DNA from: Dallia pectoralis
Taxonomy: Eukaryota > Chordata > Actinopteri > Esociformes > Umbridae
NCBI GenBank assembly: GCA_029465975.1
Contig: CM055728.1
Span: 25,442,851-25,506,850, forward strand
Direction of reading: 5' to 3'
DNA: 64,000 nucleotides
The position numbers were made by a program, and so were the translations under genes. The number at the start of each line of letters is the position of its first letter. Position 1 is the first letter of the stretch. The notes beneath the pieces were generated by a model that ran no database searches, was not told the DNA's origin, and saw nothing but the letters and a program-made list of their open reading frames with translations. Of the stretch, positions 53,001 to 64,000 are shown in pieces.

Positions 53001-54924
53001 GATTGAAGCATTCACAATTCAAATTGAAAAAGCAAACCGTCACACGAGAGGTCTGAAACATGCAAGCCAGGCCACAACCTTGGTGGAGCAGCCAGAGGCA
53101 AAACGTTAGCACAGGGACAGAGCAGAGTCACGTTTGACCATTTCAGACTTGAGACATAATGGCAAGGACTTCAGAAAACCACAGGGTTTAGAGAAACCAG
53201 CTTCATATTAAATGTCTTACTCCCAAACAAGCTATCTGTTATCTTTTGAACTGAGTACTATACACAGTCTCTAGCAACAGGGTTAGAGTTAGGGTTGAAC
53301 AATGGTGGACATTTGCCCAGAGCTGGATACCCTGACATAACCCCAACTCTAATTCAACTTGGGTTACCATGACACTCGGAAGTATTTAACCCATTGAACC
53401 CATTTTCAGCATTTTATAGTGTTACAACATTTTCGATTTTCGAATTTTACAATCTGATCAGCACAAAAAAAATCCATTAGAGAAAATTTCACTTGGAAAA
53501 TCTATTTGTTATTTTAACAGTTAAAGAGTGAGGAGAGAGAGAGAAACATAAAATATATTAAAACAAACACGACAATGAACGGAAAACATAAAACTGTACA
53601 TGAAATCAAATTGCGCATAGACGCCGACTTATACAACAACACAGCTAACACCAAACACTGATGTGACATTGATATAATGAGAAGCAAAGTACAACCACAC
53701 CCAGTGACATACATACACCTCCTAATTATCAAACTCAAACCAGGTGTGCATAATTAAATCAAATCAAACTGAAGGAAATGGTGAGAGGAGAGAGAGAGAA
53801 GAGAGTTGAATAGAGAAATAGGTAGAGGTAGAGAAAGATGTGGTGGGAGGGGGACAAGTAAATCAAATGTGTTTAATCGAGCGTCATGTCCTTGATGTAT
53901 TTCTATGAGCGTATTTAAGGCTTCAAATGCAATGTATTGACTGGGAGAAACTTCCCAGATTTCAATTTTTACGGGTGTTTTTCAGTCTCCTTACATCATT
54001 TAGACTGAGAAAATATCTAAATGATGTCATGGTTGTGTATGTTCTGTAATAATTGATGTGGGTTAGCAATAAATAAAATGTTATTCATGGGTAAAAACGA
54101 ATTGCCAGCATGAATTGAAATTACATCAGTATGTCTTTTGGTGATATATTATTTTGGTGGCGAGCCAGTTGGTCAAAATTATAACCTCCACCTACCCAAC
54201 TCTTCATTATTCAGACAGCTCTATTCAACGGCACAGTCTGTACTATAGTTGTTGTTATATATCCTGACTTTTACTTGGTAATCACCACCTGACTATAGCG
54301 TACTGTAAAATGTACTACAGAGGATTAGAAAAAGTGGTGTTGTCAGGTAAACCCTCATCAAAGACCTCTGACCTCCGGAGGAGGAGTAATGTGATGGTTC
54401 AGAACTGCGCTGGCAACGATCACAACGTTACAACTTTACATTCTTATCCTCCCATGCAATCATTATATGACCTTTCAGAAAGACTGAAACACATAATGAA
54501 GAGGAACTAGTGGGATCTTGACTGAGCGACAGTTAGAGCCATCTGATAACGAGGCCTGTGCCAACTTAATTTATTCCAAACTGGCTAGTAGGAATCAATA
54601 CCTACTGTGAATCAGCGTATCAACGCGGGTGAGTAAGAACTGCATAGAAAATGTGCATTCAGTCACTTTGAATTTAAGGTGAAGTGGTTCGGCTCACTCC
54701 TAATCACTGGGGAGTGGCTCAATAGGTCCCTATGGATTGATAAGTATGATACATAAATGACAGCAGCAAATCGTAAATATGTATTATATGCAATAATCTA
54801 GCTTCTACATTGGACCTAAGGTCTTCATTAAGTAAGACTTAGCCTATCACGTACTTTGACTGTTTCCCCCTTGCAATCTGTCAGACAGATGGCGAGAGAG
54901 AAAAGGAGAAAAAATATAGGCTGT
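50009..54924. other. Long intergenic stretch without recognised genes
   Basis: Nearly 5 kb of AT-rich DNA. The only local pattern is a purine-rich GAGAGA patch at about 53780-53865. The frames on both strands are short and unlike known proteins. Confidence 0.45.
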
Positions 54925-55078
54925 TTACATTTTAGTTATTTAGCAGATGCTCTTTTCCCAAAGCAACAACAGCAATGTACAGTTAAGTAGCTTGCTCCAG
55001 GGCAACCGACAACAGCTTTTCACCTTGTCCGCATGGGAAATCAAACCAGCAACCTTTTGGTTACTGGCACAAAGCTCT
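54925..55078. repeat. SINE-like repeat with CATTTAGCAGA head and tRNA-like segment
   Basis: TTTAGTTATTTAGCAGATGC, TCTTTTCCCAAAGCAAC, then AAGTAGCTTGCTCCAGGGCA and GGAAATCAAACCAGCAACC. This is the longest of the three copies in the window and links the CATTTAGCAGA head with a reversed B-box-like segment. Confidence 0.65.
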
Positions 55079-55825
55079 GTGCTACATTATTTCCCATTCT
55101 AAATTGGCAAGCTGGATTACTTGTTTTACACTTTGTTCCATTTTGCACCTCAGATTGGCACCCAGTGCGTTATTTCAAATTTGACAGCTTACCCACCATT
55201 CCTGGATACCTGCTTTCCCTGTTTCTGGCTGCCTGATGAAGGACTTTCATTTCATTTTGACCTCATGCAAATTGTGTTTAATGAATGGGCTAACATTGCT
55301 ATTCATATAGTATATCAACCATGCCAGCTTGCTTCTTCTGCCCCTGTTATACTATGGAAGCTGCCCTCGCCCAGTCACCTTCCTATGCAAACAAGGCAAG
55401 CTGTCATTGTTGGCAAATCCACTAGGCGCCACCCTGAGCTCCAATTGGTTACACTGCATGTGACAGGATTTTATGAAATAGACACAAATATTAAATTATT
55501 ATTAAATTATTAAAATAGTGGCATTTACATACAAACTTTTTTAATGTACATGTTCTATTAATGTGTATATCAAAAAAACACAGCCTACTCTGTCAAATAC
55601 AATCATTTGGTGTGATTCAATGGAAATGTGAGAGAGAAGACACAAAAAACATGGGGCGTATAGAGAACTGCAGGATGAAAAAAACACAAGTGGTTCTTAA
55701 AAACACAACAGCCCCAAAGGTACCCCAAAAACCCTGACGAGTTATGGAAAAAAGAATTGCAGAGAAATGAGACATACACACAGTGATGGCATGAAGAAAG
55801 AACACAGTAAAATACATTTTACTTA
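55079..55825. other. Intergenic
   Basis: Contains an open + frame (55121-55513) with no recognisable domain, not called as a gene. Confidence 0.35.
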
Positions 55826-56100
55826 TTGGATGGTGGTACTAAATCATGCAAAATGGAGGAGAATGACCCCTTAAACACGCTTCCAGCAACCAGGGACTCA
55901 GGTTTCAGTCTCAGTGTTTACAGGCCAATTCACTTAACCGATCTAAATCTAATTGAGAATACCTTTCATATGCTCAAGACAAGACTGAGAGAAGAATGGC
56001 CCAGAAACAAACCGGAACTCAGGATGGCTGTGCAGGTCTGACAGAACATCACCAAATATCGCCTGCAAAGGATAAGTGATCAACTACTAAATGCTGCTAA
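55826..56100 (+). pseudogene. Tc1/mariner-like transposase C-terminal remnant
   Basis: The + strand reads DLNLIENTFHMLKTRLREEW and then PRNKPELRMAVQV before a stop, and after it QNITKYRLQRIS. DLN-x-IEN-x-W is the conserved block holding the last acidic catalytic region of Tc1 transposases; here W is replaced by F. No terminal repeats found. It differs from the families at 7866 and 11901. Confidence 0.75.
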
Positions 56101-56942
56101 TTTATTGTACATAGTGTTGACCTCTTCAAATGTTATCGGTTAGTATTAGCGTAGATCATCAGTAGTTGGTCAAGTCATGAGGATGTTAAGTCTTCTGTGT
56201 CTTCAGTTCTCTCTCCTCAGTCACTCTTCTTCTCCAGAATACTTTTTCATGGCCATTTCGATGAAGTTCAAAACTTGCGAATGCCAAGACAAGTGCACTT
56301 TGAAACCCTCTCCACAAGGCAGCTCAGAAGGTTAACATAGGGAATGCAGTGAGTGCGTATATTTTCATATATTTTCTTACTTTCACTTATGTGTTTAAAT
56401 CCCATCCAATATGTTTTGACATGTGGCTAGGGATACTTTCATAACCCACTACCTCTCACATTGACCGTATTCTCTACCTCCCCAGGTCAATATGTGCACA
56501 GTTTACTGACACTATGCCCCCAGGCACAAAGAACAATCGCCAGCTCAGCTCAAATAATCTCTGTAGGTGACACTGATCGACCTACGCTTGATTCAGCCCA
56601 TGTGGCAACCATATACCCCCTATTGTATTTAAATATGCTTTAGTCATTGTTTAAAAAGAAAACATTTACATGTATTACAAGTTAGATTCCCCCCCATCTC
56701 TCCAAGGTGCTCCGTGCATGTTCACCGGCCAACATCTGGTCAACGCATCTGCATTCAGAGGCTCAACCAATGACAAGACACGGCGCATACCTGCCCTAGG
56801 CAGTGCTGAACCAATCACATGAGACCTCTGCACATGCCAGGAAGGTAGTGATCTCTTCCGCCATTCACATTGCATAAAAAACAAAGAAAAGGACAATGAT
56901 ATGCAGCTGCTAATCAAACAACATCATACTACTACATAGAAT
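56101..56942. other. Intergenic
   Basis: Nothing recognised. Confidence 0.4.
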
Positions 56943-58463
56943 ACATGTTAGCCTCCATTGGGACCAGTATTTACCATGACTACATGTTAGCCTTCTATGG
57001 GACCAGTATTTACCATGACTACATGTTAGCCTCCATTGGGACCAGTATTTACCATGACTACATGTTAACCTCCATTGGGACCAGTATTTACCATGACTAC
57101 ATGTTAGCCTTCCATGGGACCAGTATTTACCATGACTACATGTTAGCCTCCATTGGGACCAGTATTTACCATGACTACATGTTAACCTCCATTGGGACCA
57201 GTATTTACCATGACTACATGTTAGCCTTCCATGGGACCAGTATTTACCATGACTACATGTTAGCCTTCTATGGGACCAGTATTTACCATGACTACATGTT
57301 AGCCTTCTATGGGACCAGTATTTACCATGACTACATGTTAGCCTTCTATGGGACCAGTATTTACCATGACTACATGTTAGCCTTCTATTGGACCAGTATT
57401 TACCATGACTACATGTTAGCCTTCTATTGGACCAGTATTTACCATGACTACATGTTAGCCTTCTATGGGACCATTATTTACCATGACTACATGTTAGCCT
57501 TCTATGGGACCAGTATTTACCATGACTACATGTTAGCCTTCTATGGGACCAGTATTTACCATGACTACATGTTAGCCTTCTATGGGACCAGTATTTACCA
57601 TGACTACATGTTAGCCTTCCATACCAGTATTTACCATGACTACATGTTAGCCTTCTTTGGGACCAGTATTTACCATGACTACATGTTAGCCTTCTTTGGG
57701 ACCAGTATTTACCATGACTACATATTAGCCTTCCATACCAGTATTTACCATGACTACATGTTAGCCTTCTTTGGGACCAGTATTTACCATGACTACATGT
57801 TAGCCTTCCATACCAGTATTTACCATGACTACATGTTAGCCTTCTATGGGACCAGTATTTACCATGACTACATGTTAGCCTTCCATGGGACCAGTATTTA
57901 CCATGACTACATGTTAGCCTCCATTGGGACCAGTATTTACCATGACTACATGTTAACCTCCATTGGGACCAGTATTTACCATGACTACATGTTAGCCTCC
58001 ATTGGGACCAGTATTTACCATGACTACACGTTAGCCTCCATTGGGACCAGTATTTACCATGACTACATGTTAGCCTTCTATGGGACCAGTATTTACCATG
58101 ACTACATGTTAGCCATCCATGGGACCAGTATTTACCATGACTACATGTTAGCCTTCTATGGGACCAGTATTTACCATGACTACATGTTAGTCTTCCATGG
58201 GACCAGTATTTTCAATTAATACATGTTAGCCTTCCATACCAGTATTTACCATGACTACATGTTAGCCTTCCATACCAGTATTTATCATGACTACATGTTA
58301 GCCTTCCATACCAGTATTTATCATGACTACATGTTAGCCTTCCATATCAGTATTTACCATGACTACATGTTAGCCTTCCATACCAGTATTTACCATGAAT
58401 ACATGTTAGCCTTCCATGGGACCAGTATTTAACATGACTACATGTTAGCCTTCCATACCAGTT
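56943..58463. repeat. 39-bp minisatellite, about 39 copies
   Basis: The unit is ATGTTAGCCTTCTATGGGAC + CAGTATTTACCATGACTAC. A 33-base variant lacks the TGGGAC-type segment and clusters at the 3' end (58223 onward). A 424-codon open frame runs through it because both 39 and 33 are divisible by three. Confidence 0.96.
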
Positions 58464-59064
58464 TCTTTATTATTATTGACTTTTGTGACTTTTTTTTCCA
58501 GAATCATCAGGTTCATGGGGTTTATTCTCTGCTGGGACCACATGAAATATATGCCTGAAATACAAGTTGTTTTGAATAAAAGAGTCAGCCAGGCACAATT
58601 CAAATTGTGGTTCTTTTGTAAAATGCTTTAATAGAAGTTTAATTGAGTTATAATATCTATGTGAAATTATTCCTGTGTGTTGCTGTTAACCTTTTCTTTG
58701 CATGGTTGTGTCTGAGTTGTGTCTGCATATTTTCCCTTCTAATCTACGACTGCGTTTAAAATGTGCTTTTGCATTCTGTGTTTGCCTGTTCTTTCAAGGT
58801 TGAACTTCTAAGTGCACTGGAGAGTGCATACGGTCTGTTACAGGAAAACGCAGAATGCCATAATTCTACTAAATTTTAAACTTACCTGTGTGGACAGGAA
58901 ATGACATCAACACCATAGCTGGGTGCAGTCTGTGTCAATTGACAGCTTGTTGTTAGGCTAACCAGTAAATAATCTATATAATGTAGTGATTTGCACTACT
59001 GAGTTGGACAGAGAGCCTTCTTAAATCGTTTTTTTAACTTTTTGCTACTGACTTACTCCAGCTT
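58464..59064. other. Intergenic
   Basis: Contains AATAAA at about 58576 but no associated coding sequence. Confidence 0.35.
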
Positions 59065-59400
59065 TCTCCATCAGTGTCACATCCCCCCAAAAAAAGTCTG
59101 GTAGATTCCAGAACCTCCCAGGGGCTGCCCAGAGTGCAAGCTCCGCCCCTACACAGCTGCCTACCATTGGGACCTCATCAAGGGAATATTTAAGGGCTCC
59201 CAAAGAGCAGCTTAGATGAGAAGATGTAGAGAAAACAGAACATGTTGTGAACAAAGTACAAGGTGTTGAAGAGAATGTCGGACGCAGCTCACAGCAGACA
59301 TTGGTCAGCTCAAGTTTGTCCTCCTTTACCCCCCGAAATGGTAACATTTTGTCCCAAAAGAGAATAAAACAGTGTATTTTCATTTTGGTCTTGGTTGGTG
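59065..59400 (+). repeat. LTR-like promoter module, copy 2
   Basis: Starts near TGTCACATCCCCCC, then AGATTCCAGAACCTCCCA, ACCATTGGGACCTC (inverted CCAAT box), ATATTTAAGGGCTCCC (TATA-like) and, about 190 bases on, GAATAAAACAG (a polyadenylation-type signal). The order suggests the U3-R part of an LTR. It is related to 28918-29050. The 3' end and target duplication were not found. Confidence 0.5.
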
Positions 59401-59522
59401 GGGGGATGCGGATGGGGGTGGGTGTTGTAAAAAGGTGACTGGGTTGTTGTCTTGTTTAATAGGCAACCAGGTAGATGTGTATTTGGGTAGTGTTTGGCTA
59501 GCTGCCAGACGTTTGAGATGAA

Positions 59523-59578
59523 CAGATGGTGTGGGTTCCCTACATAGAACAGATGGTGTGGGTTCCCTACGTAGAACA
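59523..59578. repeat. 27-bp direct duplication
   Basis: Two adjacent copies of ACAGATGGTGTGGGTTCCCT + ACATAGA, differing at one base. Confidence 0.85.
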
Positions 59579-62500
59579 CAACTATGCATCTTGAAACACA
59601 GCCAAGGCCCACAACCTGCACTAGAACGTACACCCACCTGCCTACACTTGCTGGGTTCAGAGGGGCCAGTGTTTACTCCAGTGCTGGTGCCCATAAGGTC
59701 TCCAATCAAAATTAAATCAGACAAATGCAGCCAGCAATTACATTATGTAAAATATGTGTGAGATTGAAGAGATATTGAAGTGGACATTTAAAAATGTGTT
59801 CATTGTTTTTAATAAATCTAGGCATAGAAAAGTCTGTGGTTGTCCTATTGAAGTGCTACAGCTGGACAGCATCTTTATATGTGTTGATGTTGATGATTGA
59901 ATTTAAACACACTTGACCCTTTGTTCAATGTTATCTAGTGTGTTAAATAATTAAATGTTTGCTAGGGTCGCCTTAGCAACTAGCCAACTGTATACATTAC
60001 AAACAAATCTGCTGTGTACCAACTCATTTTTTTTACTAACTAACTCTAGTCTAGAGGATAATATTATGTGAAAAACATTACTAAAAGTTGTGTAAAAATG
60101 ACTTCTTCTTGCACAGAATAGAAAATGCATACATTAGTATGAACATTTGCATATTTGTAAGACTGGATGTAAAACTTCTAATTTTTATGCACAGCAATCT
60201 CTTAATTAAACTCTGCAGCTGACTGCAACATGACAATGCTGATTTCCTGACTGAAAAAAATCAAGCTTAAACTGCCAAACCCTGGGTAGCTGAAGCTTTG
60301 AGTTAATCATCACACTCCTGGCTCATTTACCACACTGGCAGGTCAGCGCTTCTAGGCACGATGCTTAGCTTTAGCAGGGATGATGATGCTGAGCAGGGCT
60401 GGGTAAAGCCTGGATGTTTGGAGTTAGAGTCGATTAGGAGATTAGTTATTGTTGATTAGTTTGTTCATGGTTTTATTTTTATATTATACAGGGAGTCATT
60501 CCAGGACGTCTTGTTTGGTGTTTAAATTCAATAAAATAAAAATATGTTATTCACATGGTAACAAATACTTTTGTGTAAATTATTTAAATTAAGTCCACAC
60601 TAGATACCCTCTTCTCGTATTGAAGTCTACAGTATCCACACAGCGATGGCACTGTTGAAGCGGGTTACCAACAATGAAATCTACCATCTATTAGCCTTGA
60701 CTTCTACCATACAGGAAGAAGTGCTTGCATGTAGTATTTTTCCCTGACATACTTTCAATCCTAAAGCATTAGTCATTTTTTACTCATTGCCATGGAATAA
60801 TTTAGCCAAACTTTTTTCTCATATAACCTGTTCCAAAAAACAGATGGCTCACTCCATACCAAACAGTGATTTGTCTCAGTTAGTGTTTGTATTCCATGCT
60901 AAAACAGTGCATCGGTGAACAGCATGCAAAGTAGGCATATGGTGTGGTGTGCAGATTAGATGATAGTTTAGATGGTGGGTTGCCTTGTTGTTTGTCTAAA
61001 GACACTGTTTTATGCTGTGCTCACTGCGCTATAGTAAGCCACAGAAATGCATACTGATACGTCCCAACACTCAATTATATTTTGCCAAAAATAACTGCTG
61101 AATCTTGATAAACGTTTAAGTGGAGTCAAAATGTCTTTATGGTGTCATAATGAAAATATTTTGAAAATCTGTGAATGTTGTATTGCCCTGTGACATAAAA
61201 AAAAAATTGTGAACATAATAGACCAATGAATGTTTATGGAGTTTAGGGGGTGCGCTTAAGAATGCCCCATCAGCCAATCAGGGCTGTTTGTAAACATCCT
61301 AAGAGTACCATAGTCATAAAACATGTTCTAACATATTCAGATAAAACTTTTCAAGGGTAAAGTATCCTCTGTCATTTTTGTAGCAGCAATTTTAATATAA
61401 CAAATACAAATAATGATTTACAAGACAATACGTGACAATAACAATAAACACATTTTGAATATTGCATGGTTTAAATCAATCAGTGAGCTATGCAAGTACG
61501 TGCAATCAATTGCAGCTTTTTTTCAATTGCATGACAAGGCTCTATTCTACATACACAGTCATCGTCTTATTATCATCTCTGTTGCATTTGCTTTATGTCC
61601 TTGACATTTCTATATTTTTACAAATTAGTCTCCAACTTTTTTTCATAGACTGTCATAGCTTTAATAAAAAAGTAAATATTACTTGTTATATACATTATTT
61701 TCTTCTAAAACACCAAGGGCCACAACACATTACACTTTGGTCAGCATTATGCTATTTGACTTTCAATGAAATATTCAAAAACTGTACAAGGATATCCAGA
61801 AAATGGCATCTAATCTATGAGCAAATTGCATCAGATATGTGCTTATAACAATATGAGAGAATAAGAGTATCATTGGGAATGATCACAACAGTTCATCTTG
61901 AGTACAAAGCCTAGATTTGGTTTGATATTAACCACAAACGACATCCAAAGCTCTTAAGACACTCTTAAGATACTGTAGCGTTCCTTAACATGCGTCTGAA
62001 TGAGGACTGCATCATTAAAACAGAGATGAGCTTTGAGCTAATGGTGATCTGTCTGCTCAAATGATGAAGAGAAATCCCCATTGTCTCCTTGGCTTTGTCT
62101 CAATCACTGGAGCAGAAGGGCAGACAGGTAGAAACCACCTTTGGGCGTCCGGGCGGCTTCAAGTCAAATCGTATTCAAATGTGCATTAGCGGGAGCTGAC
62201 GGAAAGTAAGCATGGAACCCGTCATGGGTAGGAATATGAATTATCTGTCAGACTCGAATCGGGAGAGAAAAATACGCAACAATCTGAGAACCAAAGCAGT
62301 CAGCAGTTACACCCCAACTGACCTATCACACCGTCTCCAGGCTAATGGGGCAGCAGCCCAGTGGATATGACGTTATATGACTCTAAATGCTCCCATATTG
62401 AAATACAGCTATTAGACCAACAGGCTCATGCTTACTCTTCTCTGTAAAGTTCATTGTTGGTTTGATAACTAAAACACGGCTGCCTTTATGTCCACAGACG

Positions 62501-63250
62501 CAACGTTTTCTGTAATGCAGACTGAGAATGCAGACACGTTGTGTGACGAAGGGTGATGGGTTTGAATCCCTGCCTACAGTCATCAGTGTCTGTCCAGGTA
62601 GGGGGCCTTGACATCAAAGCAAGCTGTGTTTAAATAATACACTGCTTGGAACTTTCAGTCTACTTGTTTAATTTTTCTTGATTACGGACATAAAATTAAC
62701 ATCTAAAATAATGATTTAATCTGACGATCTTCAGTTAACGATGTTTTCCTGTTCGCCAATTTAATAATGCATTGAATATATTTTGAATCACTTAAAAACT
62801 TTATTATCAACATGAGGTCTAAAACTGCAGCCCTGGATTGATTGGGAATGCATTTGGATTTACTAGAGCAGATTTATTAGAGCAGTGCTGTGCATTAGAA
62901 CTCATAGAGAACAAAAAACGGTGGGAAAACTAAGGCTGCGTTAGCGAAGACAGACCAATACTGTTTGTTTGTGCTTGTGTCAACTCAACTACAACTGACG
63001 TGGCAAAATGACTTCAAATGACTTCCCCAACTTCACCCAGAACATTCTGAACAGTTTTTCAGCTACGCGCGTCCCCCTTATCAAATCACTTAGCAAATTA
63101 AATTATAGTCCTGATTTTAAGCACTGTGTTTTACGTCTTAGTGATCGACTGATGGATATACTTACAGCGCTCACAGCAGTCACACAGCAGGTTGTCTGTA
63201 CTTTAAGTCTTATAATATAGTAATTTAAAAAATACATCTGAAAAACTTAA
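59579..63250. other. Long intergenic stretch without recognised genes
   Basis: AT-rich. A GGGTTTGAATCCC B-box-like motif near 62549 may be a SINE relic. Nothing else supported. Confidence 0.4.
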
Positions 63251-63802
63251 TTAAGTCACAGAGTTCTCTGCATACTGTAAATTAGGACTATTCAACTGGC
63301 AGCCCTGAATCAGATTCATGCAAATAAATTCCATTAATGTACACCCCAAAACCAACAGATTTGAATAAATTCCATTAATGTACACCCCAAAACCAACAGA
63401 TTCGAATAAATTACATTGATGTACACCCCAAAACCAACAGATTTGAAGGATTCTATCTACAAAATCACTCTGGTCATCTGTCATAATAAAGACAACTGTG
63501 CCAGTGATTGAAACATCACCAGACTCATTGTTCAATAGCAACAACCTTTCAAATGACATTCCATAACTTGGGATTGGAAGTGATTCTCTATTCCACCAGT
63601 AAAATAATAATGGTACTTTTGTTATTTCAAACATATACATGTTATTATTATTAACTGACTGCATTCCTTGATCCGGTAACCATGACTGGCTTGTGGTTTG
63701 TCTCTCCTCATACAGCTTGCACGTTGTTCTTCCATAGAAAGCAAGTTCAGCGTTACAGGTGCGTACATTTTCTGTTTGAAATTCAGTGAAACTCACCCAC
63801 AC
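63251..63802 (-). CDS. Hypothetical open frame of 183 codons (doubtful)
   Basis: An ATG-to-stop frame on the - strand, long for AT-rich intergenic sequence. Residues about 1-125 are of mixed composition (for example NAELAFYGRTTCKLYEERQ, TVVFIMTDDQSDFVDRI). The C-terminal part is made from the three 41-bp repeat copies read in different frames. I recognise no domain. More likely chance or an element relic than a gene. Confidence 0.15.
   Translation of the reverse strand: MWVSFTEFQTENVRTCNAELAFYGRTTCKLYEERQTTSQSWLPDQGMQSVNNNNMYMFEITKVPLLFYWWNRESLPIPSYGMSFERLLLLNNESGDVSITGTVVFIMTDDQSDFVDRILQICWFWGVHQCNLFESVGFGVYINGIYSNLLVLGCTLMEFICMNLIQGCQLNSPNLQYAENSVT
63323..63446. repeat. 41-bp tandem repeat, three copies
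   Basis: The unit is AATAAATTCCATTAATGTAC + ACCCCAAAACCAACAGATTTG. The copies differ at only a few bases. Confidence 0.93.
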
Positions 63803-64000
63803 ATGACTTGTTCTGCTCTGTTTGCTATGCTGATATTTTAGTGCAATTGAGATATTTTAGAAATAGAAGTTTTCTATTGGATCGCGTTCAAGAGGGCTGC
63901 ATTGCAGTCTAGAGCTACAGCGCTGCACTGGTCAAATTGCATTTTGGAGGCACTTAAAACAGGTTGTATGAGATCAAATGACTAGTTGACAACAAAAATA

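Noticed and set aside
53278..53300. Telomere-like GGGTTAGAGTTAGGGTT
   Set aside because: Too short and imperfect to be an interstitial telomeric tract.
56945..58219. A 424-residue repeat protein
   Set aside because: Explained by the 39-bp minisatellite. No promoter, splice context or flanking coding sequence supports a gene.

Overview
This is vertebrate nuclear DNA, almost certainly from a teleost fish. The genes are split by GT-AG introns, several Tc1-like DNA transposon families typical of fish are present, tRNA-derived short repeats of the teleost type recur, and minisatellites are very abundant. The transposon and SINE flavours resemble those I associate with pike and salmonid genomes, but I cannot fix the species.

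Two protein-coding genes are supported, both on the + strand. The first (1714-24444) is the 3' part of a formin: nine exons encode the last 295 residues, which are most of an actin-nucleating FH2 domain, and the protein stops directly after it. The lasso/linker and everything further 5' lie outside the window or were not seen. I could not assign it to a named formin subfamily. The second gene (41457-44463) is a complete three-exon cerebellin of 203 residues, best matched to cerebellin-4 (cbln4), a secreted C1q-family synaptic organiser.

The rest is introns and intergenic DNA. Layout: 1-24.4 kb formin 3' half, with minisatellites of 45, 62, 32, 36, 24, 14 and 21 bp in its introns; 24.4-41.1 kb intergenic, with a solo LTR (31813-32635, 5-bp target duplication), a 474-bp terminal-inverted-repeat element (35061-35534, 6-bp target duplication), a 31-bp array and a decayed Tc1-like element; 41.1-45.4 kb cbln4; 45.6-49.2 kb a small TA-flanked MITE and a Tc1-like transposon that has itself acquired a 50-bp minisatellite and a 1079-bp hAT-like insertion; 49.8-50.0 kb a 15-bp array; 56.9-58.5 kb a 39-bp array; and 59.1 kb an LTR-like promoter module related to one at 28.9 kb. 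By my count tandem arrays make up about one sixth of the window, led by a 3.4-kb array of about 93 C-rich units in formin intron 4.

No operons, CRISPR arrays or prokaryotic features are present. Long open frames inside the minisatellites follow from unit lengths divisible by three and are not called as genes. Family identifications come from recognition of the sequence; no search could be run.
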